Origin: Thermoflexus hugenholtzii JAD2
GTDB lineage: Bacteria; Chloroflexota; Anaerolineae; Thermoflexales; Thermoflexaceae
Reading direction: 5' to 3'
Length of the DNA stretch: 64,000 nucleotides
NCBI RefSeq assembly: GCF_900187885.1
Contig: NZ_FYEK01000003.1
Span: forward strand, 1-64,000
The notes below the pieces were generated by a model. The model saw nothing but the letters and a program-made list of their open reading frames with translations, had not been told where the DNA came from and did no database searches. The translations under genes and the position numbers were made by a program. Of this stretch, positions 52,004 to 63,853 are shown one piece after another. Within the stretch, counting starts at the first letter, position 1; every line of letters begins with the position of its first letter.

Positions 52004-52078
52004 CCAGGGGACATCGGAGAAGCGGAACGCCGGAGGTCTCGCCTCCGTAGCCCGAGACTCCCGCGCGGATCCCCTAAT
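51931..52078. ncRNA. Candidate structured RNA with closing stem, long hairpin and pseudoknot
   Basis: ATTAG at the start pairs with CTAAT at the end. Inside, GTCCCGGGGC (51961-51970) pairs with GCCCC and GGGAC (52001-52012, small bulge) around an inner CCGG-AAAA-CCGG hairpin. A second hairpin CGGAGG-TCTCG-CCTCCG (52031-52047) has a loop that is complementary to downstream CGAGAC (52053-52058), an H-type pseudoknot. It lies between the DUF3105 gene (minus) and the TadE gene (plus), so it may be a leader of either. It does not match a riboswitch class I know. Strand is not settled. Confidence 0.4.
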
Positions 52079-52224
52079 CAAGTTGTGCAAAAAATAAATC
52101 ACACCGCATCAGGCGGTTATAAATTATAAACCAGTGTATGAAAACGGTAGGACCGTATCCGAATAAGGATGATGTGCGGTATAGTGAATGAGAGAAGAAC
52201 CGCGGAAGGATCCCGGAGGGCATG

Positions 52225-52755
52225 ATGCGGCGAAGGGGGCAGGGGTTGGTGGAGTTCGCCCTGGCGTTGCCCTTGTTGCTGTTTCTGGCGATGGCCATCG
52301 CGGATTTCGGGCGGATCCTGCTGATCTATGCGGAGCTGGGTGGGGGCGTGCGGGAGGCCCTGCGGTATGCCATCGTCCAGGCACCTACGAGCAGCATGAC
52401 CAAAGCCCAGTGGAGCAGCTTTTGTTATGAGGCCCTGCTGGATCGCCTGAAGGCCACGCTGGTGCTGACCCCCAAGCAGGCGCTGGTCCCGCAGAGCACT
52501 TACTTTGTGTATTTCGAATCCTTCCGCTACGACACCGGACAATTCCAGCCGGCGGTGGAGTGCGCTTCGGTCGACAAGAAGTTCGTGCTGAAGCGGGAGG
52601 ACCGGGTGGTGATCGATGCTCGGGTGACCGTCTCGCCGGTGACGCCGATGATCCAGGCCCTGCTGCCTCAGGTGACGATCCGGTATCGGGCCGGGCGGAC
52701 CCTGTTCCCGCCGGACGGGGTGTATTTCGGCCCGAGCCAGCTGCCGAGCCCATAA
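52225..52755 (+). CDS. TadE-like pilus assembly protein
   Basis: 176 aa. RRRGQGLVEFALALPLLLFLAMAIADFGRILLIYAEL is the TadE/TadG N-terminal motif: short basic lead, G(Q)xxVEFA, then one membrane helix. The remaining 130 residues are extracytoplasmic, with two Cys (C69 and C114 region) that could form a disulfide. Minor pseudopilin of a Flp/Tad-type pilus. This ATG lies four bases after GGAGGG; the ATG directly before it is too close. Confidence 0.85.
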   Translation: MRRRGQGLVEFALALPLLLFLAMAIADFGRILLIYAELGGGVREALRYAIVQAPTSSMTKAQWSSFCYEALLDRLKATLVLTPKQALVPQSTYFVYFESFRYDTGQFQPAVECASVDKKFVLKREDRVVIDARVTVSPVTPMIQALLPQVTIRYRAGRTLFPPDGVYFGPSQLPSP

Positions 52756-52775
52756 ATTAGGGAGGGAGGGGATCC

Positions 52776-54119
52776 ATGGGGCAAGGACGCTCCGGTCAAA
52801 CGCTGGTGCTGGTGGCGTTGATGCTGACGGCCCTGATCGGGCTGGCGGCCCTGGCCGTCGATGGCAACCAGGCTTATGCCCAGCGACGGCGGGCCCAGAA
52901 CGCCGCGGACGCAGGGGCGCTGGCCGGGACGCGGGCGTTGTGGCTGGCCCAGCACGGCGCTGGCGATGAATCGGCGATCTTGCAGGCGATCCATCAGATC
53001 GTCGAGGCCCAGGGGATCCCGGACGCCGGCGGACAGCCGGGGGATGCGCAGAACCCAAACGTTCAGGCTTCCTACTACATCTCTGATACCGTGCAGATCC
53101 CGATCCCGGCTGGCGCGGTCCCTTCGAACGCCCGGGGGGTAGTGGTGGTAGTTCGGAATCCCTTCCGATCCTTCCTGGCGGCAGTGATCGGCCACGCCTG
53201 GCTGGAGGTGCGCGCTCAGGCCACTGCGATCTATTTCCCGGGCTGGAGCTCGGGCGAATACGCCCTGACCGCCCTGTGCAAGAATGAAAACACGAACGGG
53301 CCTTGTTATCAAAACGCCCTGAACCTGAGCGGGAGCGACATCTACATCAACGGGGGGATTCACTCGAATGCCGGCCTGAACCTCACAAACGCAGATCCCA
53401 GCAAAGCCCCTCACGTGGTGCTGGAGAACGGGGTGTGCGAATATGGGGGAGAGGCGTATGGCCTGAACGACGCCGGGCTGGGATGTGAAGGAGCCTCGCC
53501 GATCATCCTCGAGCCGTTGTATACCATCAACCAGTTCCAGCCGGGAGGGACCTACTGGCAGGATGCCGGGCGGAAATTCTGTCTGCAGCCCTCCTCCGCC
53601 CAGGGAGTGACCCTGGACCCGACGGCTCCCTACACGCCTACGGAGGGCTTCTGTGGCCCGAACACCCTCAGCACTTACCGCCTGGTGAACGAAGCGCTTT
53701 ATTTTGTGAACGGAAATGTGACGGTGAAGATCCCCAGCGGTTGGACCACGCCGATCACCATCACCGTGGCCGCGACTGGGCGGATTAACGTAGACATGAA
53801 AAACTGTCCGGATATCGACGGGGATGGCCTCCCTGACTGTTCGCCGTTGTATGCTTACACGGCGAAGAGCCTTCTGTTCTTCAGTCCCGTGAAGGATGCC
53901 TCCACGCCGGTGATCCAGGTCAGTTCCCCCAATATTTACTGGAACGGCTTGATCTACGCGCCCGTCGGGCTGGTCCGTATGTCCAGCGCGGGCAACATCG
54001 TGACCGACGCGGGGGCCATCCTGGCCTGGCGGATCGATCTCTCGGGCAGCAATATTTCCATTATCGCTCAGCAGGGCCTGGGCCCGCTGGGGCGGCCGCG
54101 GATGAAACTGATCCGGTAG
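52776..54119 (+). CDS. TadG-like pilus protein
   Basis: 447 aa behind GGGAGGGAGGGGATCC. The N terminus GRSGQTLVLVALMLTALIGLAALAVDGNQAYAQRRRAQNAADAGALAGTRAL is the Flp-pilus assembly TadG-like domain with one membrane helix. The outer part (residues 60-447) has several Cys (ALCKNE, GPCYQNAL, VCEYGG, LGCEGA, FCLQPS, FCGPN, NCPDIDGDGLPDCSPL) suited to disulfides, and an N-D-G-D-G-L-P-D segment like a calcium-binding site (thrombospondin-3-type). Probably a surface or tip protein of the pilus. Confidence 0.85.
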   Translation: MGQGRSGQTLVLVALMLTALIGLAALAVDGNQAYAQRRRAQNAADAGALAGTRALWLAQHGAGDESAILQAIHQIVEAQGIPDAGGQPGDAQNPNVQASYYISDTVQIPIPAGAVPSNARGVVVVVRNPFRSFLAAVIGHAWLEVRAQATAIYFPGWSSGEYALTALCKNENTNGPCYQNALNLSGSDIYINGGIHSNAGLNLTNADPSKAPHVVLENGVCEYGGEAYGLNDAGLGCEGASPIILEPLYTINQFQPGGTYWQDAGRKFCLQPSSAQGVTLDPTAPYTPTEGFCGPNTLSTYRLVNEALYFVNGNVTVKIPSGWTTPITITVAATGRINVDMKNCPDIDGDGLPDCSPLYAYTAKSLLFFSPVKDASTPVIQVSSPNIYWNGLIYAPVGLVRMSSAGNIVTDAGAILAWRIDLSGSNISIIAQQGLGPLGRPRMKLIR

Positions 54120-54129
54120 GAGGGAAGGG

Positions 54130-54627
54130 ATGCGGCGGGGACAGGGGCTGGTGGAGCTGGCGCTCAGCCTGACGGTGTTGCTGCTGCTGGCCATGGGGCT
54201 GATCGATCTGGGGCGGGCCTTCGTGGCCTGGCTGGCCATCCACGACGCTGCCGCGGAGGGGGCCCTCTACGCGGCGGTGAACCCCTACTGCCGGAACCCC
54301 AACGATCCGCTCCCGCCGGACGCGGACCCGGACGTCCAGTGCACGGATCCGAACAACGTGCAGTATCGGGCCTACACCCGAGCCCTGAGCGAAACCCGCT
54401 GGATCCCCTTCTCCCTGGTGGATCCCAGCCGGATTGCGGTGGTCGTGGAGCCGAACCAGGGATCTTCGGCCACCCCGGTGATTTATGAGGGGGATCCCAT
54501 CACCGTGACGGTGATCTACACGATGCCGCTGATCACCCCCCTGATGCAGGGCATGCTGGGCCCGGAGCTCATCATCCGCGCCCAGGCGGTCCAGATCGCC
54601 CTCGAGGCCAAGCCCAGGAGCCTCTAA
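54130..54627 (+). CDS. TadE-like pilus assembly protein (second copy)
   Basis: 165 aa, 10 bp after the TadG-like gene. RRGQGLVELALSLTVLLLLAMGLIDLGRAFVAWLAIHDAAAEGALYAA has the TadE lead and membrane helix; the C-terminal part (FSLVDPSRIAVVVEPN, YEGDPITVTVIYTMPLITPLMQGMLG) is typical. It likely pairs with the first TadE as minor pseudopilins. No TadA/B/C, Flp or CpaE genes are in the window, so the main apparatus must be elsewhere. Confidence 0.85.
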   Translation: MRRGQGLVELALSLTVLLLLAMGLIDLGRAFVAWLAIHDAAAEGALYAAVNPYCRNPNDPLPPDADPDVQCTDPNNVQYRAYTRALSETRWIPFSLVDPSRIAVVVEPNQGSSATPVIYEGDPITVTVIYTMPLITPLMQGMLGPELIIRAQAVQIALEAKPRSL

Positions 54628-55311
54628 GACCCCTCTGGACGCCCCCTACGAGGGCATGCGGATTGGATAGCTTCCGTGATTTGCCGGAATCCGGGGGTCG
54701 TCCCCCGAAGCTTCGGCATGGAAGGTTGGAGAGTAGCACTGGATATGGGCCGTGGCCCCAACATCCTTGGCAGGGGGTTGGGAAAAGGAGGCAGATGCGG
54801 ATCTGCATCATTGGCGCTTGGAGATCAGGCCGTGCGAACCTGTGTGGGGATGGGCCTTATGAGATCTATGGAGGAAGCTTCGTGGATCGCTCTGAATGCA
54901 GATCCCCATGTAAGCTTTCTGGGAATGGCCGGCCCTTGTCGGGGGGACTTCGGCCGCCTTCTCGGCTCTCGCTCTCCCCCACTATCCGAACCTTAGGCCA
55001 CCCCAAAGGTTTAGAACAAACAAGTCGGAATAGCATTCCCATTTCCGCTTCCGTCTGGACCGATAGGGGTTCTCCCACGCCGAGGCCGTTTCTCTCCCTC
55101 CGGCGGTGTCCCATCTCGAAAGTCCCTCCGCGGCCCTTCCGCCAACCGCCCAATGGATCCACCCGCAGCTGCAATGCCCTTATTCTCTCTGCTCATGGGA
55201 CCGGCTCATCCGGTGCCTCCATCCCAACAGGGGCTTCAGGACCCGAATCTACCTGGTCGAGAGGTCACCCTCGCTCTGTCGCAACTGGTGTCCGAACCTC
55301 GGTGACCCCTC

Positions 55312-55340
55312 TTGACAAAATACACCGTCTCCTCTATAAT
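55312..55340 (+). promoter_or_regulatory. Consensus promoter of the LacI/sugar ABC locus
   Basis: TTGACA and TATAAT are both perfect and 17 bases apart. Confidence 0.88.
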
Positions 55341-55365
55341 CTAAGCGGTTAGTCTAAACGGTTAG
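55341..55365. promoter_or_regulatory. Two tandem LacI-type operators
   Basis: CTAAGCGGTTAG (55341-55352) directly follows the -10 box and CTAAACGGTTAG (55354-55365) follows after one base. Both have CTAA-N4-TTAG symmetry with a central CG, the usual shape of LacI-family operators. Binding here would block the promoter start site, so the LacI-type gene downstream is probably self-regulated. Confidence 0.75.
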
Positions 55366-55397
55366 ATCAAGATCCGCTCCTGACGAGGAGGTGTGGC

Positions 55398-57781
<2,384 letters not shown>

Positions 57782-57796
57782 TCCGGTGAGGGGTCG

Positions 57797-57841
57797 GAGG
57801 GCCGGCGCGACCGCGCGGCAGGGCCCGCAGCGCCGGCCCTC
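57797..57841 (+). repeat. Intercistronic stem-loop after the binding-protein gene
   Basis: GAGGGCCGGCG pairs with CGCCGGCCCTC (11 bp) around 23 bases, without a T-run. Such stem-loops favour a higher level of binding protein over permeases. Confidence 0.55.
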
Positions 57842-57858
57842 TGCTTCCGGAGGCCTCC

Positions 57859-58806
<948 letters not shown>

Positions 58807-58824
58807 GCTCCGAGGAGCGTCCTC

Positions 58825-59721
<897 letters not shown>

Positions 59722-59748
59722 AAGCCAACATGGCTCTTCCCTTCCAAT

Positions 59749-59777
59749 GGCAACAGCGCGCAGTTGCCCTACTTTTT
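59749..59777 (+). terminator. Possible terminator after the permease genes
   Basis: GGCAAC and GTTGCC flank eight bases and are followed by CTACTTTTT. It may separate the transporter from the catabolic genes. Confidence 0.45.
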
Positions 59778-59883
59778 GAGCCGATGGCGCAACGAGAGGT
59801 GGGGATGGTTGGCCCTGCCCCCCTCCGATCATGGAGGGACATGAGCCACCAGAATTATTTCTTTTAATTGATGAAATAGCACA

Positions 59884-61737
59884 ATGATCCACAAAAGCCA
59901 TATTTTTATAGGAAATCACCGTCCTGTTTATCTTTGGGCTGGGCCGGGAACGATCCGTATGAACCGGCTGAAGTTCATGGGTGCGCCGGTGGACGAGGCG
60001 GCTCATCTGGAGGCTTATACGGAAGAGGGAGCCGATCGGGTGGCCTCCGAGATGGGATGCAATTGGGCTTATTTAACTTATAATTGGGGTTTCCCTCCTG
60101 AGATCGAGGAAGCGGATTGGATCGTTTTCCAAAAAGCAGCGGAGATCTACCACAAACATGGAGTTCGGGTTTTCGCTTATATTCAAACTTCCAATGCGGT
60201 CTTTGCAGGAAGCCATCGTTCCCGAGAGTGGTATGCCCGGGATCCGGCCGGGCGCTTGATTTACTATTACACAGGCCGCTATATGACTTGCTGGCTTCAT
60301 CCGGAGTGGCAGGCCCACCTGCGGGAGCGGATTCGCGAGGCGATCCGCTATGGGGCGGATGGGATCTTTTTTGATAACCCCTGGTATGGGGCCCAGCCGC
60401 TCTATCTCGATGGCCGGTGGTTGGGGCCCGCGGGTTGTTACTGTCCACGTTGTCGCGCGGCTTTCCGCCAAGCCTGGGGCCTGGAGATCCCTCGCCGGAT
60501 ACATCCGCAGCGGGACGAAGGGGTGCGTCTCTATCTCCGATGGCGCGCGCAGACGGTGAGTCATGTCCTTGCGGCCCTGGCGGAGGAAGCCCGTTCTCTG
60601 AAGCCAGATGTGGTGATCAGCGCGAACGATTTCGATGCTGTCATGCGTCCGAGCTTCTTGATCTATGGCATCGATTTGGCCAGCCTGGCCCGGATCCAGG
60701 ACGTCCTGATGATTGAGAGTTTCGGCCTTCCCCGCTGGGAAGGAGTCCGCTTGGTGAACAATGCGGTGACCGTGCGAACGGCCCGGGCGCTCGCTGGGAA
60801 CACTCCGATCAGCACCATCGCCTATGATCGGGGGATCGGCTTCGACGAGGTGTATCCGCCGCGCCGTTTCCAGCAATTTATCGCCGAAGCGGTTGCCTGT
60901 GGGGCCATCCCGGTGATCAAGGGAACCGAGTTCGTCTCCAAAGGGGTATTCACCGTCCTGACGGCTCCGGCTTACTCCCGGGAGCGAAAGGCCATCGGCG
61001 ATTATCATCGTTGGCTGGCCGAACATGCGGATCTGTTCCTCGGAAGGGAGAACGCCGCACCGGTGGTGTTGCTATACCCAGGGGATGCCCTCTGGATCGA
61101 ATGGCCTCGGATGGCGCCCCTCTACTTCGGAGCGGCTCAGACGCTGCTGGCAGCGGGCATCCCCTGGCGAGTGGTCCGTTCCCCCGAGGAGGCCGCGAAG
61201 GCCGCGGTGCTGGTCAGCTTGGAGCCGCTTTCGCCGGCCATGGGCTTCCCGGGGCGCCGCGTGGTTCTGCAGGAGCTGCGGGGATGGCGAAGCGGGATCA
61301 GGGCTGGCGCGGCGCTTCCCCTCTCGGTGGCTGCGTTGTGGGAGGGCTTCGCGTTGCGCCTCTATCGCTCTTATTTCCGCTCTCGATGGACGCGGCGGTG
61401 GATCGATCGGCTGGGGCTGGTCCATTTCTTTCTGCAGTCTCCATATTTTCGATTGCCCTCGGCTTCCGCAAGGGAGACGCTCATCGGCACGATAGGCCCC
61501 GTCTTTCCCCGGGTGGCGGCCGCCCATCCGGTTCTCATTGAGGTGTGGCGCCGTGGAGCGGAGGAACAGATCCATCTCGTGAACTACGCGGAAACCCCTC
61601 AGGAGGTTACGATATACTTCGAGGCGCCTCGGCGGGGCGTGCGGCTCTCCCCCTACGAGCCCGTCGCCCCCTTTGAAGGAAGCTACCTGGCTTTTGTCTT
61701 AGATGTTTATTCAATATTAGTATTAGAGCCCAATTAA
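59884..61737 (+). CDS. Unclassified TIM-barrel glycosidase-like protein (617 aa)
   Basis: No signal peptide. The N-terminal 330 residues look like a GH-type barrel: MGCNWAYLTYNWGFPPEIEE, HGVRVFAYIQTSN, RYGADGIFFDNPWYG (Asp in strand position, a candidate catalytic residue), VVISANDFDAVM and MIESFGLP. A CYCPRCRAAF pair of Cys motifs (about residue 180) could bind zinc. The middle (YPGDALWIEW, AAQTLLAAGIPWRVV) resembles a GATase-like/beta-galactosidase trimerisation domain, and the C terminus (about 560-617) is a beta domain. It resembles GH-like proteins with similar layout, but I cannot assign a family. Placed between an ABC sugar transporter and an MFS carrier. The ATG lacks a clear ribosome site. 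Confidence 0.65.
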   Translation: MIHKSHIFIGNHRPVYLWAGPGTIRMNRLKFMGAPVDEAAHLEAYTEEGADRVASEMGCNWAYLTYNWGFPPEIEEADWIVFQKAAEIYHKHGVRVFAYIQTSNAVFAGSHRSREWYARDPAGRLIYYYTGRYMTCWLHPEWQAHLRERIREAIRYGADGIFFDNPWYGAQPLYLDGRWLGPAGCYCPRCRAAFRQAWGLEIPRRIHPQRDEGVRLYLRWRAQTVSHVLAALAEEARSLKPDVVISANDFDAVMRPSFLIYGIDLASLARIQDVLMIESFGLPRWEGVRLVNNAVTVRTARALAGNTPISTIAYDRGIGFDEVYPPRRFQQFIAEAVACGAIPVIKGTEFVSKGVFTVLTAPAYSRERKAIGDYHRWLAEHADLFLGRENAAPVVLLYPGDALWIEWPRMAPLYFGAAQTLLAAGIPWRVVRSPEEAAKAAVLVSLEPLSPAMGFPGRRVVLQELRGWRSGIRAGAALPLSVAALWEGFALRLYRSYFRSRWTRRWIDRLGLVHFFLQSPYFRLPSASARETLIGTIGPVFPRVAAAHPVLIEVWRRGAEEQIHLVNYAETPQEVTIYFEAPRRGVRLSPYEPVAPFEGSYLAFVLDVYSILVLEPN

Positions 61738-61738
61738 A

Positions 61739-63007
61739 ATGATGAAATCTGTTTATTTGACTTTATTTTTGTTGTTTTTAGCCAACTTTTTAAACTTCAT
61801 GGATCGACAGATTATCGCGGCTCTGGCTCCTCTTCTCCAAAGGGAGTGGGAGCTCAGCGATTTTCAGTTGGGCTTGCTGCACACGGCCTTCGGGGTGGTC
61901 TACGCCTTGGCGCCGTTCCCAATCGCCTATCTGGCGGATCGCTGGCTGCGGTCTCGCGTCGTCGCCTTGGCCGTAGGGATACGGAGTGCGGCGATGGCCT
62001 GGAGCGGGTCGGCGCTTTCCTATGGGATGTTGCTGCTGGGGCGGGCTGGGCTTGGGTTCGGACAGGCTGGATATGGTCCTTCCGCCCTGGCCTGGATCAG
62101 CGATGTATTCCCACCGGCCTACCGCTCCCGGGCGGTTGGATTTCATGATCTGGGGGTGCTGCTGGGGGCCGCAGCGGGCTACGGGGTCGGCGGCCTCCTG
62201 GGTCAAGCCCTGGGATGGCGGCTCGCCCTCTGGATCGCGGCTCTCCCGGGCTTCCCGCTCGCCGTCCTCATCGGACGGATGCGAGAGTCGGTAAAGGGTC
62301 AGAGCGATCTGGAGGCTCTGCACGCGGAGACGACCCCTGCCTCCATGCCCGTTCTTCCACCCCTGGAAACGATCCGGACCTTCCTTCGGATTGCCACTCT
62401 CCGCTGGACCTTCGTCACGGGCATTTTGATTTCCTTCGCAACGGGAGCTTTAGCATATTGGCTGCCGAGTTTTGCGGTTCGGGTTCACGGGCTCTCTCCT
62501 GGGCACGCGGGTTTGCTGATCGGGGCGTTGACCGTCCTCACCGGTTCCCTCGGTGTGCTCTCCGGTGGTTTCCTGGCCGACCGATGGTGGAAACGAAATC
62601 CAGGCGGACGGCTGCGGACGGTTGGGTTGGGCTTTGCGCTGGGCTCCCTTCCGGCCATGGGGGCGATCCTCATACCGGACTTTCGTGCTTTCGTGTGGTT
62701 TTCAGCCCTGGCTCTCTATTTTTATACGTTCTACTTTCCGTGTATGGGGCCCTTGATGCATCAAGTGACGTTGCCCACCATGCGGGCTGCCGTCTTCGGC
62801 TTTTATCTCTTTCTTGTGCATATTTTGGGAAGCGCGCCTGCGCCGGCTCTGGTCGGTTGGGTTTCGGATCAGATCGGAGACCTTCGGATCGGGGTGATCC
62901 TGGCACCTCTCATCGCTCTGGTGGGCAGCACAGCCGCTTTCTGGGGGAGCCGATACGTTGGAGAGGATGCGCGCCGGATGCAAGAACGTCTTCGATCACT
63001 AATTTAA
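61739..63007 (+). CDS. MFS transporter, Spinster-like
   Basis: 422 aa, 12 membrane helices. NFLNFMDRQIIAALAPLLQREWELSDFQLGLLHTAFGVVYALAPFPIAYLADRWLRSRVVALAV has the MFS A motif variant, and GRAGLGFGQAGYGPSALAWISDVFPPAYRSRAVGFHDLGVLLGAAAG the B/C motifs, as in the Spinster (Spns) group. It starts one base after the previous stop, so the genes are coupled. Substrate probably a sugar acid or related compound imported or exported along with the neighbouring glycoside pathway. Confidence 0.9.
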   Translation: MMKSVYLTLFLLFLANFLNFMDRQIIAALAPLLQREWELSDFQLGLLHTAFGVVYALAPFPIAYLADRWLRSRVVALAVGIRSAAMAWSGSALSYGMLLLGRAGLGFGQAGYGPSALAWISDVFPPAYRSRAVGFHDLGVLLGAAAGYGVGGLLGQALGWRLALWIAALPGFPLAVLIGRMRESVKGQSDLEALHAETTPASMPVLPPLETIRTFLRIATLRWTFVTGILISFATGALAYWLPSFAVRVHGLSPGHAGLLIGALTVLTGSLGVLSGGFLADRWWKRNPGGRLRTVGLGFALGSLPAMGAILIPDFRAFVWFSALALYFYTFYFPCMGPLMHQVTLPTMRAAVFGFYLFLVHILGSAPAPALVGWVSDQIGDLRIGVILAPLIALVGSTAAFWGSRYVGEDARRMQERLRSLI

Positions 63008-63021
63008 GCGGAGACAAGGCG

Positions 63022-63831
63022 ATGGGAATGCTCCACGTTCGTGGCCCTTATCCGCTCGGCTACGCTCGGATCGCCGAGCCTGGGCTGACACCGTTACGCC
63101 ATCTCCGGATCGGGACAGTGCGCCTGAGCCCCGGATCTGAGATCCGGTTGACGTTCCCGGATTGGGAGACGGTCCTGGTCTTGCTCCGGGGAAAAGGCGA
63201 TTTAGAGTGGCCGGAGGGCTCGGTGAAGGTGGATCGTCCCGATGTCTTCCGGGAGCTCGCCACCGCCCTTTATCTTCCCTCTGGGATGTCCGTACGCCTA
63301 AAGGCGGAAGAGGAGACGGAGTGGGCAGCGATCCACGCTCTGGGCGACCCCGATCTCCCCCCTCGGCTGATTACGCCGGGGACCCTTCACCCTCGCGTCG
63401 TAGGAGGGGAAGGCTTCCGTCGTCAAATCGTAGAGATCCTGGGCCCCGATTTTCCAGCACGACATCTTTTGGTTGGAGAAACCTTAACATTTGGGGGGAA
63501 TTGGTCGAGTTATCCTCCACATAAACATGACGAGGAACGTCCGGGAGAGGAAGCAGCCCTCGAGGAAGTTTATCTTTACAAGATCCATCCCCCATCGGGC
63601 TTTGCGTTGCAATGGATTTACTCTTCACATCATAATATTGATCACTTGTTTGTTATACGTTCAGATGATATCGTGATCATTCCATGCGGATATCATCCTG
63701 TAGTGGCTCCGCCCGGCTATACCCTCTATTACTTATGGGCGATGGCGGGGGAACGTCGAGCCCTTGAGGTCTCCGTTGATCCCGCCCATCGGTGGTTGCT
63801 TGAACATTATCAGCTTTCCAGCCCCCGCTAA
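63022..63831 (+). CDS. iolB: 5-deoxy-glucuronate isomerase (IolB) family protein
   Basis: 269 aa after GCGGAGACAAGGCG. The cupin metal site is SSYPPHKHDEERPGEEAALEEVYLYKIHPPSGFALQWIYS (two His and Glu as in IolB), with VVIPCGYHPVVAPPGYTLYYLWAMAG near the end. IolB converts 5-deoxy-glucuronate to 2-deoxy-5-keto-gluconate in myo-inositol breakdown. No other iol genes are visible, but the locus continues past the window. It lies 14 bp after the MFS gene. Confidence 0.9.
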   Translation: MGMLHVRGPYPLGYARIAEPGLTPLRHLRIGTVRLSPGSEIRLTFPDWETVLVLLRGKGDLEWPEGSVKVDRPDVFRELATALYLPSGMSVRLKAEEETEWAAIHALGDPDLPPRLITPGTLHPRVVGGEGFRRQIVEILGPDFPARHLLVGETLTFGGNWSSYPPHKHDEERPGEEAALEEVYLYKIHPPSGFALQWIYSSHHNIDHLFVIRSDDIVIIPCGYHPVVAPPGYTLYYLWAMAGERRALEVSVDPAHRWLLEHYQLSSPR

Positions 63832-63853
63832 ACATGAGGAGGTTGGTTTGCCG

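Larger units (their letters stand above)
51791..52224. other. Intergenic region between DUF3105 and the pilus genes (434 bp)
   Basis: No protein gene is supported. Besides the structured element, the 3' 150 bp are AT-rich (TTATAAATTATAAA near 52117-52130, TATAGT at 52170-52175) and likely hold the promoter of the tad genes, but no -35/-10 pair is convincing. Confidence 0.5.
54628..55397. other. Long non-coding region before the LacI locus (770 bp)
   Basis: No gene is supported; several open frames exist on both strands but lack ribosome sites, family motifs and the codon bias of neighbours. GC content looks lower than in surrounding genes. A 10-bp inverted repeat GGATCTGCAT (54799-54808) and ATGCAGATCC (54896-54905) spans 107 bp. 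The last 90 bp hold the promoter and operators of the LacI-family gene. It could be a decayed gene or mobile element. Confidence 0.5.

Noticed and set aside
51931-52078. Cyclic di-GMP-I or cobalamin riboswitch
   Set aside because: On the plus strand CGGAAAGCC resembles the GEMM CGCAAAGCC only in part and the conserved CACGCACAGGGCAAACC part is missing. On the minus strand a GCCACTG occurs, but the rest of the cobalamin core is not found.
54663-55352. 230-codon open frame in the spacer before the LacI gene
   Set aside because: No ribosome site, no hydrophobic core pattern or motif, and it runs into the consensus promoter and operators.
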